Below, in pieces: positions 10,819 through 22,514 of a stretch of DNA of 64,000 bases (the stretch's first letter is position 1; each line of letters begins with the position of its first letter). Below the pieces are notes generated by a model. The model was not told the DNA's origin and searched no databases. It saw only the letters and a program-made list of their open reading frames with translations. Source of the DNA: Absidia repens. Taxonomy: Eukaryota > Mucoromycota > Mucoromycetes > Mucorales > Cunninghamellaceae. The position numbers were made by a program, and so were the translations under genes. The stretch lies in assembly GCA_002105175.1 (NCBI GenBank), contig MCGE01000023.1, positions 353,501-417,500 of the forward strand. Reading direction: 5' to 3'.

Positions 10819-13652
10819 CTACATGTTTTCAAAATGATGGTTTTTGAGAGCATTTTCCATGAATTCCAAAAACCGACGACCATAAACCCTAGGTGGCACA
10901 GAAGATATAGTGTTCTAATAAAAAAAATCATTGTCACTCAGTGATTCAGTCATAATTGTATTGTATTTGAGCTTACCTTGTCTTGAGTAATACTTTTCCA
11001 TATATGTTCAGATTTCTTCACAAAATTGTAAGGAGTCAAGATGTCGATCACGCCAATAAAGTACAAAAGATCGGAGTCCTGGTCACTAGCATCACTGCTT
11101 TGGAATCCACCGTTATCTGCATAAAACACACAGTGTCTTCTTCTATTTGATAACAAAGAAAAAAACAGTCAATTTGATTTGCATCAATTATGACATAGGC
11201 ACTTTGATACTTACTCTTGTGAAGGGTTTGGTGCTAATTGGGAGTCTGCCACCAAAGGAATAGGACTTGCTGTATATTTAACGTTCTTCAATTTTTGTTG
11301 TTTTGATGGGAGACGTTCTAAATCAAGTCCACGAGTCTGAAAATAAATAAATAAAAAAACCGTTTATTCGGTGCTATCTTTGTCCTTTGTCCTATTTTTT
11401 TTTTTTTTTTTTACCTCGATCATTTGAAGTCGCTGATCTCGAAACCGCTCTTCGTTTCCTTTTTCTATGCCGTGTACGCCTATGAGTAAGCTGTAGTCCA
11501 TGATATTCAATCTGATCAAAACCTAAAATTAGTATACAATGTATATATAAGTTTCAATATAAGTATTCAACCATGCCATTTCCCTTTCCCATATATTTCC
11601 TTTTATCGCTTACTTCAACATCCTTTTGCAATTGGGTTAAGAATAGATGGCGTTTTTCAGGCCCCAATTCAAGCTTCTTTTTCCGAATCACCCAATTCTG
11701 ATCCTTCATCACTGCATATGGATTTTTGCTGATCTCATCGTCGGTAGTAAGTCGACCAAAGGTGGAGCCCTTCAAATCATAAGTTTCGTGCACGTTTTTG
11801 TTGGATGGAAATACGTTTCCCATTACCACAAAATGTATTTTTCGTCCGCGAGGTAATTTGATGCGATGTAGACCGTATATTCGACATAATAGAGTGTTCG
11901 GATTTCGTTTCACATGCTATAAATGGATAAAAGATCAGTCACTTCGTCTTCCTCTACGTATTCAGCTTGAAAGCTCTTACATCATAGTAGTCCAGTAAAA
12001 TTTTCCTCATAAAGACATGTTCTGAGCGATGAATGGTCTTGATAATAAATCGATAGTCCCGAGAGTAATAAAAAAAGCTACCACTTTTTCCAGGCGACCC
12101 GAGTTCTGACAAGATATATTTATGTGTTAAAGACATCTATTTGTATTAGATAGTTAAGAAAAAAAAAAAAAGGATAGGTAAAGATATCCGAGCGTCATGC
12201 ATTCGTTCGCTTTTCTTTTCTTTTTCATTGAATTCATGAAATGACTTACCAAATAATCGGCAGCATCAATGTGAAATATTTCACGAAGATTTCGGAAGAC
12301 CCATGGAGCATAATCCTTGAATTTGAAGTCATATTTGACCCCAGGAGTTAGTTCATTTCCAGTACTAAAAAATAATAAAAATATGAACAAGGGGAATGTG
12401 TGTGTGTTCGCTTTTTTTTTTTTTGGATGTCAATTTTTGCTCTTTCCATATATACTTACATATCAAATACCAACTTGTGAGCAGCTGTAAAATCATCCTT
12501 GCTTGGATCCCGTCGCATTTTTGCGGACACCCGTCCAACCGCAATCCTAATTCCAGTCAGCATATCATACCTAAAATCACAAACATCATCATCGACCGGA
12601 TTGAAGCGTTCAGACAGAATAAGAAAAAGCACGAAGAAATGAAGTCAATGAGTAATCCCTTCCATGTGTGTGTGTGTTACGGGCGGGGGGGGTACTCACA
12701 TCAGTTGATAGTTTCGATGTCCTTCTGCCACCCGAGTGCCAATTTGTACTTGATCTTCTTCATCATCAGTGTCAGCATAATGTTTCCGCCGCCTTGAACG
12801 TCGAGCAGCTCGTCTTGCCGCTATTTCCGCCTCTAACGCAGCCTCTTCCTCGTCATCCAAGTTACCCAAATCAATTCGAGCAGCAGCACTAGAGGACATA
12901 GATGGTGAGCGTTGAAAAGATGACCTAAATGTGGGCGTATTGGTGCTCGTTCCAGTTGCAACAGATGGACGATGATGCTCGTTTGTGTCAACAGATATTG
13001 GGTGGATAGGAAGTTTCATTTTCTTGGAAGTTTTGATACTAGATGCAGCAGCAGCAGCAGCTGGAGGAGGAAGGGGAAGTTTCTGCTCAGGCTGATAGGT
13101 TGGGTCTGGTTGTTGTCCATTTGATACGTTTGTTTGAGTTGCTGCCGTGATTCCAATAGGTTGATCTGCTGGCGGTGTGGCTGTGGTAACTGTTGTTATT
13201 GGTACTGGTATGACATTGTTGATTGTTGTCGTTCTTTGAGTGTCAAAGTAATCAGAGTTCAGAGCATGATATGATTTTTGTTGAATTTGATCTTGACTTT
13301 GAGGGGCAAAATCCACATCCTGAGACGTACGATGACGAGCTGGGGAAGAAGCAAAAGTCGAGCTTGTTGTTTTGGATAATGGAAGGTCGGAGAGTTCTTG
13401 AAGAGTGTATGTTGAATTCAAGGACAAGTCAGTGGTATCAGAGCCGATATCTTTTTGTTGTTGATCAGTTATTCCATCAGGAGGACCGATAGTGGCAATG
13501 GAGTCATGGTGTGTTGTGGGAACAGATGTTGAAAGTATTCCGCCGCCACCTGTTGAATTTTTATGTAATGTTTGTGTTGCACAAGCAGAAGATGGCATAA
13601 GTGTCATAAACAATGAAGCAAACGAAGAAGAATGGAAATGATGAATATACAC
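10819..13652 (-). CDS. Phosphatidylinositol 4-phosphate 5-kinase (Mss4/Its3 type)
   Basis: About nine exons encode roughly 700 residues. The first exon (13652-12700) is a disordered, Ser/Thr/Gln-rich N-terminus of about 318 residues ending in a basic stretch ([20 protein letters not shown]). The kinase domain follows: [56 protein letters not shown] with [10 protein letters not shown] (catalytic Lys); [20 protein letters not shown]; the activation-region [10 protein letters not shown]; and [20 protein letters not shown]. The end has [19 protein letters not shown] and [15 protein letters not shown], with a stop at 10819. The enzyme makes PI(4,5)P2 at the plasma membrane and so controls actin and endocytosis. 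The start is uncertain: in-frame ATGs lie at 13652, 13607 and 13598, and an upstream exon cannot be excluded. Confidence 0.95.
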
Positions 13653-13659
13653 GGTAAAT

Positions 13660-14900
13660 AATAATAAGAAAATATTTCAGTCAATTTCTTATAAGCCAAG
13701 TTGAGATGAAGTATGAAGATAACAATCAATAAAAAAAAAGTGAGAGAGACAAACGGAACTGACTGAATGAACAAAAAAAAAAAAAAAGACAATAGGATAT
13801 AAATTTCAACATCCGACAATAACATCAGAGATGCAACCCGAACGTCGAAAATACAATAGGGCATACCAAGACGTCGGCTTGTACTGTCGTCGATATGATC
13901 GTATTCTATCACCATGAAAATTCAAAACATTACAATAATCAAGATAATCGTATTCCATAAAACAACCCAATTAAGTATCAAAGATGGTACGTTTCTTATA
14001 AATACAGGGGGGGGGCATGGTCAGCACGAAATAAATCTATATCCGCCTTTCTACATATAAATCTTGACAGATGATCCCTTCTTTAATTATTCCTTTCATC
14101 TGCTCACAAAGTCATTGTTATGTCTTTGTTTGTTGGCTTTCTAATAGGTAAATAATGATACTGTAATCATCAGAAAAACCTACCTCTCTATCTTGATGTT
14201 ATCATGGCGAAGCCCTTTATTATTTGTTCAAGAGAAATCCATTATCCCCTGACTCATTTACTGGAATGACTGTCGCTCAGCAAACTATCTCCCTTCTTTT
14301 TTTCATTTTTTTTTTCTAAAAAAAAGTTATATACAAGAATGTTGGAAATAATGTTCCCTTTCTTGGCCGGTCGGATCATGGATTTGATCAATAGTCGCTT
14401 TCATATGTACAATATAGTCCTGTATTGTATTGTGTGATGGTCGGTTTATAGGTGTTTGTACTGAAGGTGATTCCTCTTTAAGGTATTTATCATATATTAT
14501 CATATATTATCCACTTTTATCTTGATATTTATTTCTAGCAAAGCCATGTGCCTTATATTGCCATATAGTCTCTGGTTCGTTCTCTATAATACTATATTTA
14601 TCTCTTTTACTTTAATTTTTTATTACTATCATACTTTACTGCGATTTATTATTTGTCATTTTAATATTCTCGTTCTCCCTTCACATCATATACTTTTTAA
14701 TATAATATCTACTACTTTTCAACGCTGGAATAAATTTGTCCGATATTTAAACATCACTGATGTTTGATTACAGTTTTGGCATTTTACCTCGATCTTTGAT
14801 GGAGACAACGTCATTAACTTTTAAATTGAGACAATGGTAAAATAAATTAAAAGGTGATATAATAAAATTGGAATGGGAAAAAAAAATAATTGGGAGGGGT
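13660..14900. other. Intergenic between kinase 5' end and GCR1_C pseudogene
   Basis: The stretch is AT-rich with a poly(A) run near 13773-13787 and a G run near 14007-14015. The AT-rich ORF at 14522-14767 has no motif and skewed composition, so I do not call it. The kinase promoter should lie in the left part. Confidence 0.4.
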
Positions 14901-14902
14901 AA

Positions 14903-15476
14903 AAAATCATTGGAGAACTACGAGTCCTGAGGAACATTTTTTGGGCAACGCCAATTCCATACATAGCGCGAGTGATCGATACCAGATGTTCAGCTATCGA
15001 TAATAACTTCGCCATGACGAGGACCCAAGTGGCAGAAGACTGGGAAGCAGTGATGTTACATGTAAGTGATCACTTTCTTCGCATGTATACCGCACTCTTA
15101 TGTATTTTTCTCAGCCTGCCCCTACTCGCATCTCAAGTTCTGCTCCTGTTAGTCTTGTCCCGCAACTCCCACCCAGCTCGGCTGTGACTTCGTCCGCCAG
15201 ACCTGAATCATACGTGCTTAACCGACGTATTAATACTGTTGCTGATGTATGGCATGAATATGAATTGGGTCTTGATGGTTGTCCTTCGGTGTAATTTTTG
15301 GAAGAAACTTTTGATGCCGGTTGGCGGAAGAACCGGATTCAGAATCGCGATTTTACACCAATCGAGGATTATCTACGACGAACTTGAGGAACTTGCTGCA
15401 TTTCATTGCAAGAAGCCTCTATGATGTTGGAGCGCACGCGGAAGCAGTCGTCAAAAAGCTTGAACGGTATTTGTAA
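14903..15476 (+). pseudogene. GCR1_C-type DNA-binding domain gene, broken
   Basis: A reading frame open from 14903 gives ARVIDTRCSAIDNNFAMTRT to a donor at 15060. A good intron (GTAAGTGATC to TTTTTCTCAG) joins it in frame to PAPTRISS and a Ser/Pro linker. The GCR1_C-like block follows: ESYVLNRRINTVADVWHEYE, then LGLDGCPSV. An in-frame TAA at 15292-15294 then interrupts LEETFDAGWRKN, and a frameshift near 15340-15355 is needed to reach the likely end HAEAVVKKLERYL (stop 15474). The Y-x-L-x-R, TV-x-D-x-W-x-E-(Y/W) and GWRK pattern is that of the GCR1_C domain, known from yeast glycolytic activators and from Crypton-type mobile elements. With one stop and at least one frameshift it is probably dead. 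Whether it came from a host regulator or an element cannot be decided here. Confidence 0.72.
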
Positions 15477-16680
15477 AATAATTAAAGCGAGGGATAATTA
15501 ATTAAATTTAATTAATAAACTCACTGGTGCTTTGTTGAATTCTGGGAAATTGTTAGATGTGTGGGTTATTGAAGCATTGGAAAAAAAAAAAGTTGACCCG
15601 CATTTACACTCCGCCCACATAATTTTTTTAGTTTTTTAGTGTTCTATGCAGCATTCAAAAAAAAAAAATACCATTGGAGCCATCATGGTACGGCGACTGG
15701 TGGCGGTGCCTTTTTTTCTTTTTCTTTCATTTTTTTTTTTTTTCTTCAGGACATCATCTTCAATGGAACTTCAATGAGGTACTGGTCTACTTGGATTAGC
15801 AGTTAGAACTTTGATCAGGGGCACTTCCAAAAATGCAAAACGTACATCATGGGGACACCCCTTCATTGTAGATTTTGAATTTGGGACCTCCATAGATCAA
15901 CCTTCATCTTAGACTAGTGTTATGAAACCGTCATTAGATTAATTTAGTATTAGCTGTCATAGTTTTTATATATATCTGAATAAAATATATCTTGTCTTTT
16001 TACTATTGTTTAGTCATTCATACTTTCAATTATCTTGCCGATGAGTACATATATGTGTAGACAGAAGAATAGTTTGTGTGAGTACGAAGAACAAGGGTTT
16101 TAGGCTGCGTTGCCAGTTGTGGTGCTCAATATCCTACTCACTGTGTGGTGCGTATGCGTTGCGTGTGAGTGTCAAGAAAGGGTATTAAACCACGTAGGCC
16201 AATTATAGTGCTCAATGCTCTACTTTTAAATGTCTTATTCACTGTGTGGATGCGTATGTGCAGGAAAAAACAGGCAGCTAATTTTTGTTACCTCCATTAT
16301 TTCGCACTTTGGTAGCGGTCCCTCAGTTTGGGTATATCTGAGTGTGTTAAAAAATTCGAATGGGAATTAGACACCCCTCCCATTTCAAACTTTGGTGAGG
16401 ACCCTTTATGGCCCAACAATTGTGCTCAGCGTTTCATCGGTTGTGTATTTTTGAGTGTGTTGAGAAAAAGTCAAACAGGATCACCCCCCCACCATACGCC
16501 AGGATTTGTGGGCAGTTCCCAAGGAGGGGTGGGGGGAGCGTCAACAGCCGTTCCCAGGCATCCAAAAACAGGTGATTTCAAATCCAGCAAATACTTTTAT
16601 TGGGAATGGGCAGGTATTTTGATGTCGGCGTTTCTCCAAATACCCAAATTGTACCCGTTCTTTTTTTCGATTCTTCCTTT
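15477..16680. other. Intergenic with degenerate R1 copy and short duplications
   Basis: The stretch contains poly(A) and T runs (15582-15591, 15658-15668, 15730-15743) and an eroded inverted R1 copy. It also holds two related segments containing GTGCTCAAT and CACTGTGTGG followed by GCGTATG, near 16119-16160 and 16202-16262. Part of 16345-16400 resembles, in reverse complement, sequence near 38395-38450 (GAATGGGATTAGACAC words). The ORF starting at 16328 ends in the wrong frame inside the next gene's 5' end and has no recognisable motif. Confidence 0.5.
15820..16010 (-). repeat. Dispersed repeat R1, copy 4 (inverted, eroded)
   Basis: The weakest copy. Its recognisable pieces, in reverse complement relative to copy 3, are ATGGGGACACCCCTTCATTG, ATCTTAGACTAGTGTTATG and GAATAAAATATATCTTGTCTTTTT. 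Order and orientation match the other inverted copies, but the left block and GA-rich tail are hard to trace. Confidence 0.5.
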
Positions 16681-18534
16681 ATGACAACAAGCTCCTCCAT
16701 ACCATTGACTAGTATCAAACATGCTCTGAGTATTGTGGATGACTGGTTTGATACTCATCATGCCTCTGTGACTTCTTTAGAGCGTATTGCTTTAGAGGAA
16801 GTTTGGAATTCTTATTACGCTGTTGCGGAAATATGTAAAACGGAAGCTTCGAGCGGCCTTGCTATTACGAATCTCTCCACTCTTTTTTTGGAAATTGTTC
16901 GATTACAACAACTCCTCAACGATCTCGATCAACAACAGGAATTACAACAATTGGAATTTGTGAAGAATAGTGTCACTGGTCTCTTGGCCCTGCTGAAGCA
17001 ACATATTGAACGACTCGAAACACCAGACAGGGTCATCCAGCTGGAGGAAGCAGCCGAGCGTATTATTGCAGGTCACGCCGCGCATCAGATGACCAATCAC
17101 TCTATTCCATCTTCACCCACACCTCGACCACAGAAACTTTCACAACCTGGCGACACCGCTATCAGCGCCGAACATTTGAATAGGCTTTTATCTGGCTATG
17201 CATCTTCCGTTGGTGGTTTGTCCAATGAACAACTGGCTCATGAACTTATTATGAATCCAGGATTTCAGCTGCAAAAATCAAAACCTTCAACAGACTTGGA
17301 ACAACGTATTGACACCATAGCTAGAAAGGCTTTCTTTGATCAAATCAATAGCGACATTCAACAAGGTACCCACCTGAAAAAATCGCTCCTGCCTCTATTA
17401 GAAGATATCCGGTCTCGACTCCTTTCCTTTGTGCCTCCAACATCCAATTTCTATCGACTTATCAATGATGCATTGGACTTGACCCTTTTTGAACAACAGA
17501 TGACACAACAACAGCAACGAGAGAAGACTGATAGTGACAGCGGTGGCGATGTATTTGATCTCAAAACAGTGATTCGGTTTATTGTGGATATGATGGTGCA
17601 AATGGCGGCGCCTATTCGCGATGAAGCAATTCGTCAAATCAATGAGGTGACGATGGATCAAGGATACCAACTACGTCTTATATTGGAAACGTTAGAAATG
17701 ATGACCCTGGATTTGATGAACTTCCGATTGAAGGCATTACGACCTCATCTTGTACCAGTGGCTGTGGATTATGAACATGATGCCTTTGCAAAAGCTATTG
17801 GACTTGGAACAGTGGGACTGGCAAAGACTCGACAATGGCTGCAACAAGCACTGCAACGACTGACCAACAAAAGGATTGAACAAGGGGAAAAGGCAACATC
17901 GACTGAGTCTCAATTTTCAACAACCACGGTACTGGATGAAGGGTATATTGGATTATTTACAGCAACAAGTGCATGGGATCGATTGACTTGCCCTGAAACT
18001 GTATTATTGGATGTAGAGCGGATCATTGCGTATCAAAACGATTTACAAGAGGTGGTGATTGTTGCTGCATTAGCACTACTGGGAAAGAACGCGGGAATCA
18101 AACAGGTCAAATCGTTCACCAAAAAGATATTTTTGTTACTGAAAAATACTCGTGAAGGTGATGATGGAACAACAAATCTGGAACATTTGTCAGCAGAAAT
18201 GGAAAGGGCGATCTCGGCGGACAACGGGGATGCTATCATGGATGAAAACAAGAAGCAATGGATTAAGTCTATAGTTGGGAAAACACTATCATATTCTGAT
18301 CCTGTGTATGGTCTCTTGGGGAAAAGGTGTGCGTCTATTATACGGCAGCATTTGGCAACCGGACATTTCGTCGATGATACGGTCCTTTTACAATCGGGAT
18401 TAGAGCCTGTACAGCCTCAGCTTCGAGCCTTGTGTATCCGTATCAATCTGTTTGCTGAACATAATCGCCGCGTTTATGGTTCCTGGTATCATGAAATAGT
18501 CACCGATTTACAACACCATGATTATGCTAGATAG
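16681..18534 (+). CDS. Tcp11/Sok1-family protein
   Basis: A single uninterrupted frame of 617 codons, counted from the ATG at 16681 (MTTSSSIPLTSIKHALSIVD). An ATG at 16600 in the same frame is possible but lies in unconserved sequence. The family core is in the middle and C-terminal half: SRLLSFVPPTSNFYRLINDA, FIVDMMVQMAAPIRDEAIRQ, LDLMNFRLKALRPHLVPVAV and DYEHDAFAKAI. These are typical of the T-complex protein 11 family. Yeast Sok1, a member, suppresses loss of cAMP-dependent kinase, and mammalian Tcp11 has been linked to cAMP signalling in sperm; the biochemical activity is not settled. The protein looks all-helical, with Gln-rich runs and no membrane segment. It is the only large gene here without introns. 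Confidence 0.85.
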   Translation: MTTSSSIPLTSIKHALSIVDDWFDTHHASVTSLERIALEEVWNSYYAVAEICKTEASSGLAITNLSTLFLEIVRLQQLLNDLDQQQELQQLEFVKNSVTGLLALLKQHIERLETPDRVIQLEEAAERIIAGHAAHQMTNHSIPSSPTPRPQKLSQPGDTAISAEHLNRLLSGYASSVGGLSNEQLAHELIMNPGFQLQKSKPSTDLEQRIDTIARKAFFDQINSDIQQGTHLKKSLLPLLEDIRSRLLSFVPPTSNFYRLINDALDLTLFEQQMTQQQQREKTDSDSGGDVFDLKTVIRFIVDMMVQMAAPIRDEAIRQINEVTMDQGYQLRLILETLEMMTLDLMNFRLKALRPHLVPVAVDYEHDAFAKAIGLGTVGLAKTRQWLQQALQRLTNKRIEQGEKATSTESQFSTTTVLDEGYIGLFTATSAWDRLTCPETVLLDVERIIAYQNDLQEVVIVAALALLGKNAGIKQVKSFTKKIFLLLKNTREGDDGTTNLEHLSAEMERAISADNGDAIMDENKKQWIKSIVGKTLSYSDPVYGLLGKRCASIIRQHLATGHFVDDTVLLQSGLEPVQPQLRALCIRINLFAEHNRRVYGSWYHEIVTDLQHHDYAR

Positions 18535-18793
18535 ATTTATGACAGTAAGAGCTTAGTTTATTTTATGATGATTTTAATTGGATAGTATAGTTTTTTATAC
18601 CTTTTTATATTTTTTATTTATTATATTGATGAAATAAAAAATGGTGATTATATTTTTGATCGTTTATGTTACCCACCGCTTATCTGACCATTGTGGCAAA
18701 GAAAATTTTTATGCATTTGTCAATAGTCACCTTACTCTTTTTTTTTTTTTTTTTTTTGAAACCTAATCATGCCGACGCAATGCAAAGGTCATA

Positions 18794-18830
<37 letters not shown>

Positions 18831-18865
18831 TTGATAATTAGGGAGAAGGGTGGTCAGTATATTTT

Positions 18866-18898
<33 letters not shown>

Positions 18899-19004
18899 AT
18901 ATCTTTTTCGATATTTAGATAATCATACCCAATGAATTAAAAAAGGCAAATTTTTTTCTATGATATATTTCCTTTCTTCTCTCTTTTAATCATTCAGAAA
19001 AATA
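18535..19004. other. Intergenic with long T tracts
   Basis: Two long T runs (about 18738-18757 and 18800-18829) and a (TA)n run (about 18873-18898) occupy the space before the glycosyltransferase gene. Short ORFs here translate mainly to poly-Phe and are artefacts. Confidence 0.5.
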
Positions 19005-20876
19005 ATGAGTATGTCAAAGCTCCTTATATACTTGGTTATCGCCTTGTGTTGCCAAATTGTTCAAGCTGATGATTCAAAGATCTCTCCCAAAGCCGCATTT
19101 ATCCCACCCAAGAAAATTGGTTTTGGTGCTACTGGTGGAGGATCCTCACATTATTTTTGGGTACTGGAAATTCTTCAAGAACTACATAGTAGAGGCCACA
19201 ATACCACTCTTTACTCCAGGGTAAATGAAATATCCTAATACTCCAATAGAATAAAAAAAGAATCCTCAACATTTTTTTTTTCTTCTTCTTCTTGCCCCAA
19301 GACTGACTCAATCAGGTTGGCATCAGACTATCCACAAATCGAAACGAAGCCCATTGGCGGTGACCTCAATTTACTTGCAGCTGGGGGAAAGGAAGATTTG
19401 AAACAGCTACGGTATTATTTTCAACATAGGGGGTTGGATCCCTTTCATTTCCTTTCTTTGGTCATGCCGGGACAGCTAAAAAATTATACAGAAGGTAGGG
19501 AGTATTAAAAAAAAAGCAATCACATGCATGATTCCGACACACAGACATTTTATATAACTGATCTTTTTTATAGAATACAAAGACTATATGAATTTGATCC
19601 AGAAAGATAAAGTGGATATAGTGATTTGCGATATGTTTGCAGTGGCATGTATTGATGCAACAGATTCATCCCGTCTCCCACTGGTGATCACTTCAACTCT
19701 GACTTATTCGCCAGGTCTGCTACTTAAAGCTTTAAAGCAGTATTCAAACGCCGCGGATTGACTTTTTTTTTTTTCCCCCTTCCACTTCATTTAGACAGCC
19801 TCACCAACTATGTCACCAAACAGTTTCCATGTGTCGATGAGCCCACCACTGAAACAATGACAATATGGCAGCGACTTCAGTATATTTTTTACACTTTTTA
19901 CATTCCTTACAAGGCTCGCCGGCTTGACATCCCAGCACACACATTTCAAAAGCAACATGGAGTTTCCTTGACCGATCACTTTTACATCACTCATCATCGC
20001 GCAATCAAATTAGTCAACAATATGTTTGGACTGGAACCCGCCCGCCCCTTAGGACCACTCGTGCAATTTGTGGGCCCCATTATGCGTCAAAAATACCACG
20101 CACTGACACCTGCTCTTGCCGCCTTTATGGATGGACATTCGCGTGTGGCCTATGCCGCCTTTGGTCAACATGCTGTGCCTACTGATCTTGATACCTCCTT
20201 CCTTGTAAAAGCGCTGATGTACAATTTGCATCAAGGACATATTGATGCGGTGGTGTGGGCTGCGGCCAAGTCTCACCCAGTCCCGCGGTTTACTACTTCT
20301 TCTTCTTCTACTACTACCCCAGACAACATCTTCCTCATCCATTGGGCTCCTCAATTTGCTCTTTTAAGTCATCCTTCAATGGCTCTTTTTATAACCCATG
20401 GTGGTACTGGATCTGTCCACGAAGCGTTGTTCAATAAGGTGCCATTGTTTGTCTTCCCCTTTTTTGGCGACCAGCCTTCGACGGCGCGAATGATACGACG
20501 ATCACAACTGGGGGACTTTATTGATACAAAAGATATGCAATACACCGATACAACTTTGGAGGAACTCACCCGGGGAATACGGTATGTCGCGACGGACCCG
20601 ACGGTGCGGCGCTCGGTGCAACATTTTGGAGCCGCTGTCCAGGTGCGGGCGCGTCGAGCAGTGCAGCGTGGTGCGGATACCGTGGAAGAACTAATTGTCG
20701 GGGCGATGGATGGTGAAGCGCCCTACTTGATGGATGTGGGGAACAATTTGTGGTGGTTCAAGAGACATGATCTTGATCTATTGGCTATTGTTTTGATTGG
20801 ATGTGCTGGAATGGGATGGGTTGGGGTTAAAGCTATTCAGTCTATCAAATTCAAAAGGAAAATCAAAATATTGTAG
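19005..20876 (+). CDS. Membrane UDP-glycosyltransferase (GT1 family)
   Basis: Four exons (19005-19220, 19302-19494, 19574-19714, 19795-20876) join in frame to about 543 residues. The N-terminus MSMSKLLIYLVIALCCQIVQ is a signal peptide. The acceptor domain begins with GFGATGGGSSHYFWVLEIL, the equivalent of the GH motif region. The donor-binding signature is WAPQFALLSHPSMALFITHG followed by GTGSVHEALFNKVPLFVFP and FFGDQP. A C-terminal hydrophobic span at LLAIVLIGCAGMGWVGV with a basic tail (KFKRKIKIL) suggests a type I protein facing the ER lumen or cell exterior, the topology of animal UGTs. GT1 enzymes move sugar from UDP-sugar to lipophilic acceptors such as sterols. The acceptor here is unknown. 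The exon 2 start at 19302 was chosen because it alone keeps frame (YSR-TDSIRLASDYPQ). Confidence 0.9.
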
Positions 20877-20967
20877 TTTACTTAGTCATAGTCTTTAGTC
20901 ATTAGTGGTTCGTTTTTAGTTTTTAGCTTTGTATAACATGATCCATTCTCTCTATATGGTTTATTTC

Positions 20968-20973
20968 AATAAA
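20968..20973 (+). terminator. Polyadenylation signal AATAAA of the UGT gene
   Basis: AATAAA follows the UGT stop by 91 bases and sits in a T-rich context. A poly(A) run lies at about 21051-21075. Confidence 0.5.
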
Positions 20974-21079
20974 ACAGAGATTTGTCTCAATCTTTGAAAA
21001 CTTTTTGTTTGGTTTTATTATGCTTTGTTTTGTTGACAGGAATTGCCTGAAAAAAAAAAAAAAAAAAAAAAAAAAGCGT

Positions 21080-21450
21080 ACTGAATAATTAAATAACTGG
21101 TAGATATCAGCTGTACAAGATCATTGTAAGGCATCTATACGCTAGTACGAAATTATCTGTATTTATGAGAATCAATAAACCAGAAAGCAGTGGAACATTT
21201 CAATTCCAATATCGAAAGCTACACTCATATAACTACCGATATTTATTATTATGAATAAGCGAGCATTAATATGGTCATATTTGATAGTAAATGCTATATA
21301 TTTTCCAACTGGTCCTGAACCTTGAGGGTAACAGTACTGTTAGTGAGGGACTTGGAAAACAAGGTGTTTTGTAGATCACTCAGAAAACATCCCTCGGTAG
21401 CGACATTTTTTTTATACTAAACGATGGGTCATATGATAGCTAACTAAAAG
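21080..21450. other. Intergenic, left of R1 copy 5
   Basis: AT-rich sequence with no recognisable gene or RNA. It ends at the first TTTATTGAAGCATAT word of the repeat. Confidence 0.4.
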
Positions 21451-22045
21451 GATATACTTTATTGAAGCATATTGCTACACACTAATATTAAAGGGGATGG
21501 GGCTCATTGCAACAAGGGATTCAATGCACGAAGCAAGAGAGAGACTAATGTGAGATTTGAAGAATGGTCAACGTGAATCTAATGGTTCTATTGTAAAATG
21601 GAAGCTAATTTGCAGTATAAGACATGACAAATACTACACGGATATCTGTTTTTGAAGTACAGCAAGGGTCAACACGAATGACAAAGGGATCTATTGTACA
21701 AGATATGAGAAAAAATATTGGGACATTTTTCATTGAAGCATGTAAAGAGACATATTTTATTCAAAATAGATACAAAATATGGACAAACTAACACTAAACT
21801 AAGCTAAGGAAGGCTCCAAAAAGTCAACTAAAGATGGGTCTCAGAATCCTAAATCCAAAATGAAAGGGTTTCCCCATGCATCTTGTAATCTCTGAGCTGA
21901 AAACCCTTCTAAACTAGTCCTGACATTGTTCAAAGTTCAAGATAATACGGTAGAAGCTGAATGATGAAGAAAAAAAAAAATCAAAGGAAAGAAAGAGAGA
22001 GCGGGGAAAAAAATTGGAAGTAAATAAAAATCCACGTGGTCGGGA
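21450..22045 (+). repeat. Dispersed repeat R1, copy 5
   Basis: Well-preserved forward copy. It opens with TACTTTATTGAAGCATATTG and has repeated TTTATTGAAG/TTTCATTGAAGCATGTAAAG words. The landmarks ACTAACACTAAACTAAGCTA, GGAAGGCTCCAAAAAG, AAATCCAAAATGAAAGGGTT and CATGCATCTTGTAATCTCTG follow, then CTTCTAAACTAGTCCTGACA and a GA-rich tail. The end block is CACGTGGTCGGGATGTGAAA. It is about 595 bases long, which I use as the best estimate of the conserved unit. Confidence 0.92.
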
Positions 22046-22476
22046 TGTGAAAAATGTATCTCCTGTGCAGTCTGTAGGGGACACCAAAAAGGTAACTCTC
22101 TCTTTTTTGTAATATTTTACTCTAGCCAACACTATATAGTAAAATCAACCTGTTGGTTGTCTTCCAGTAATATTAAACACTATCATTTAGCTTTTACAGA
22201 ATGACTTTTTTCCTCTCTTCAAGCCTTCGCAGACAAAAGTGGAGCAATTGTGTGGAGACTAGGGTTGTTACTCGCCATAAGACACCTCACTCTCTTTGGT
22301 TGGATAAGTTTATCTCAAAGTGCAGGACACTCGCCCCCATACACTCCTCACTCACTCACTCACATGCGCACATTCTAATCTCCTCACGTTTAGATATCTG
22401 TTATATCATATAGTATTAACATTCGACCAGTTTAGCTTAGTTGCCATAATTCCCAGCTACATATCAGAAAAGTATG

Positions 22477-22514
<38 letters not shown>

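Noticed and set aside
16328..16684. 118-residue ORF upstream of the Tcp11-like gene
   Set aside because: Its frame crosses the next gene's start in another frame, the middle is Gly/Thr-rich low-complexity, and no motif or splice partner is visible.
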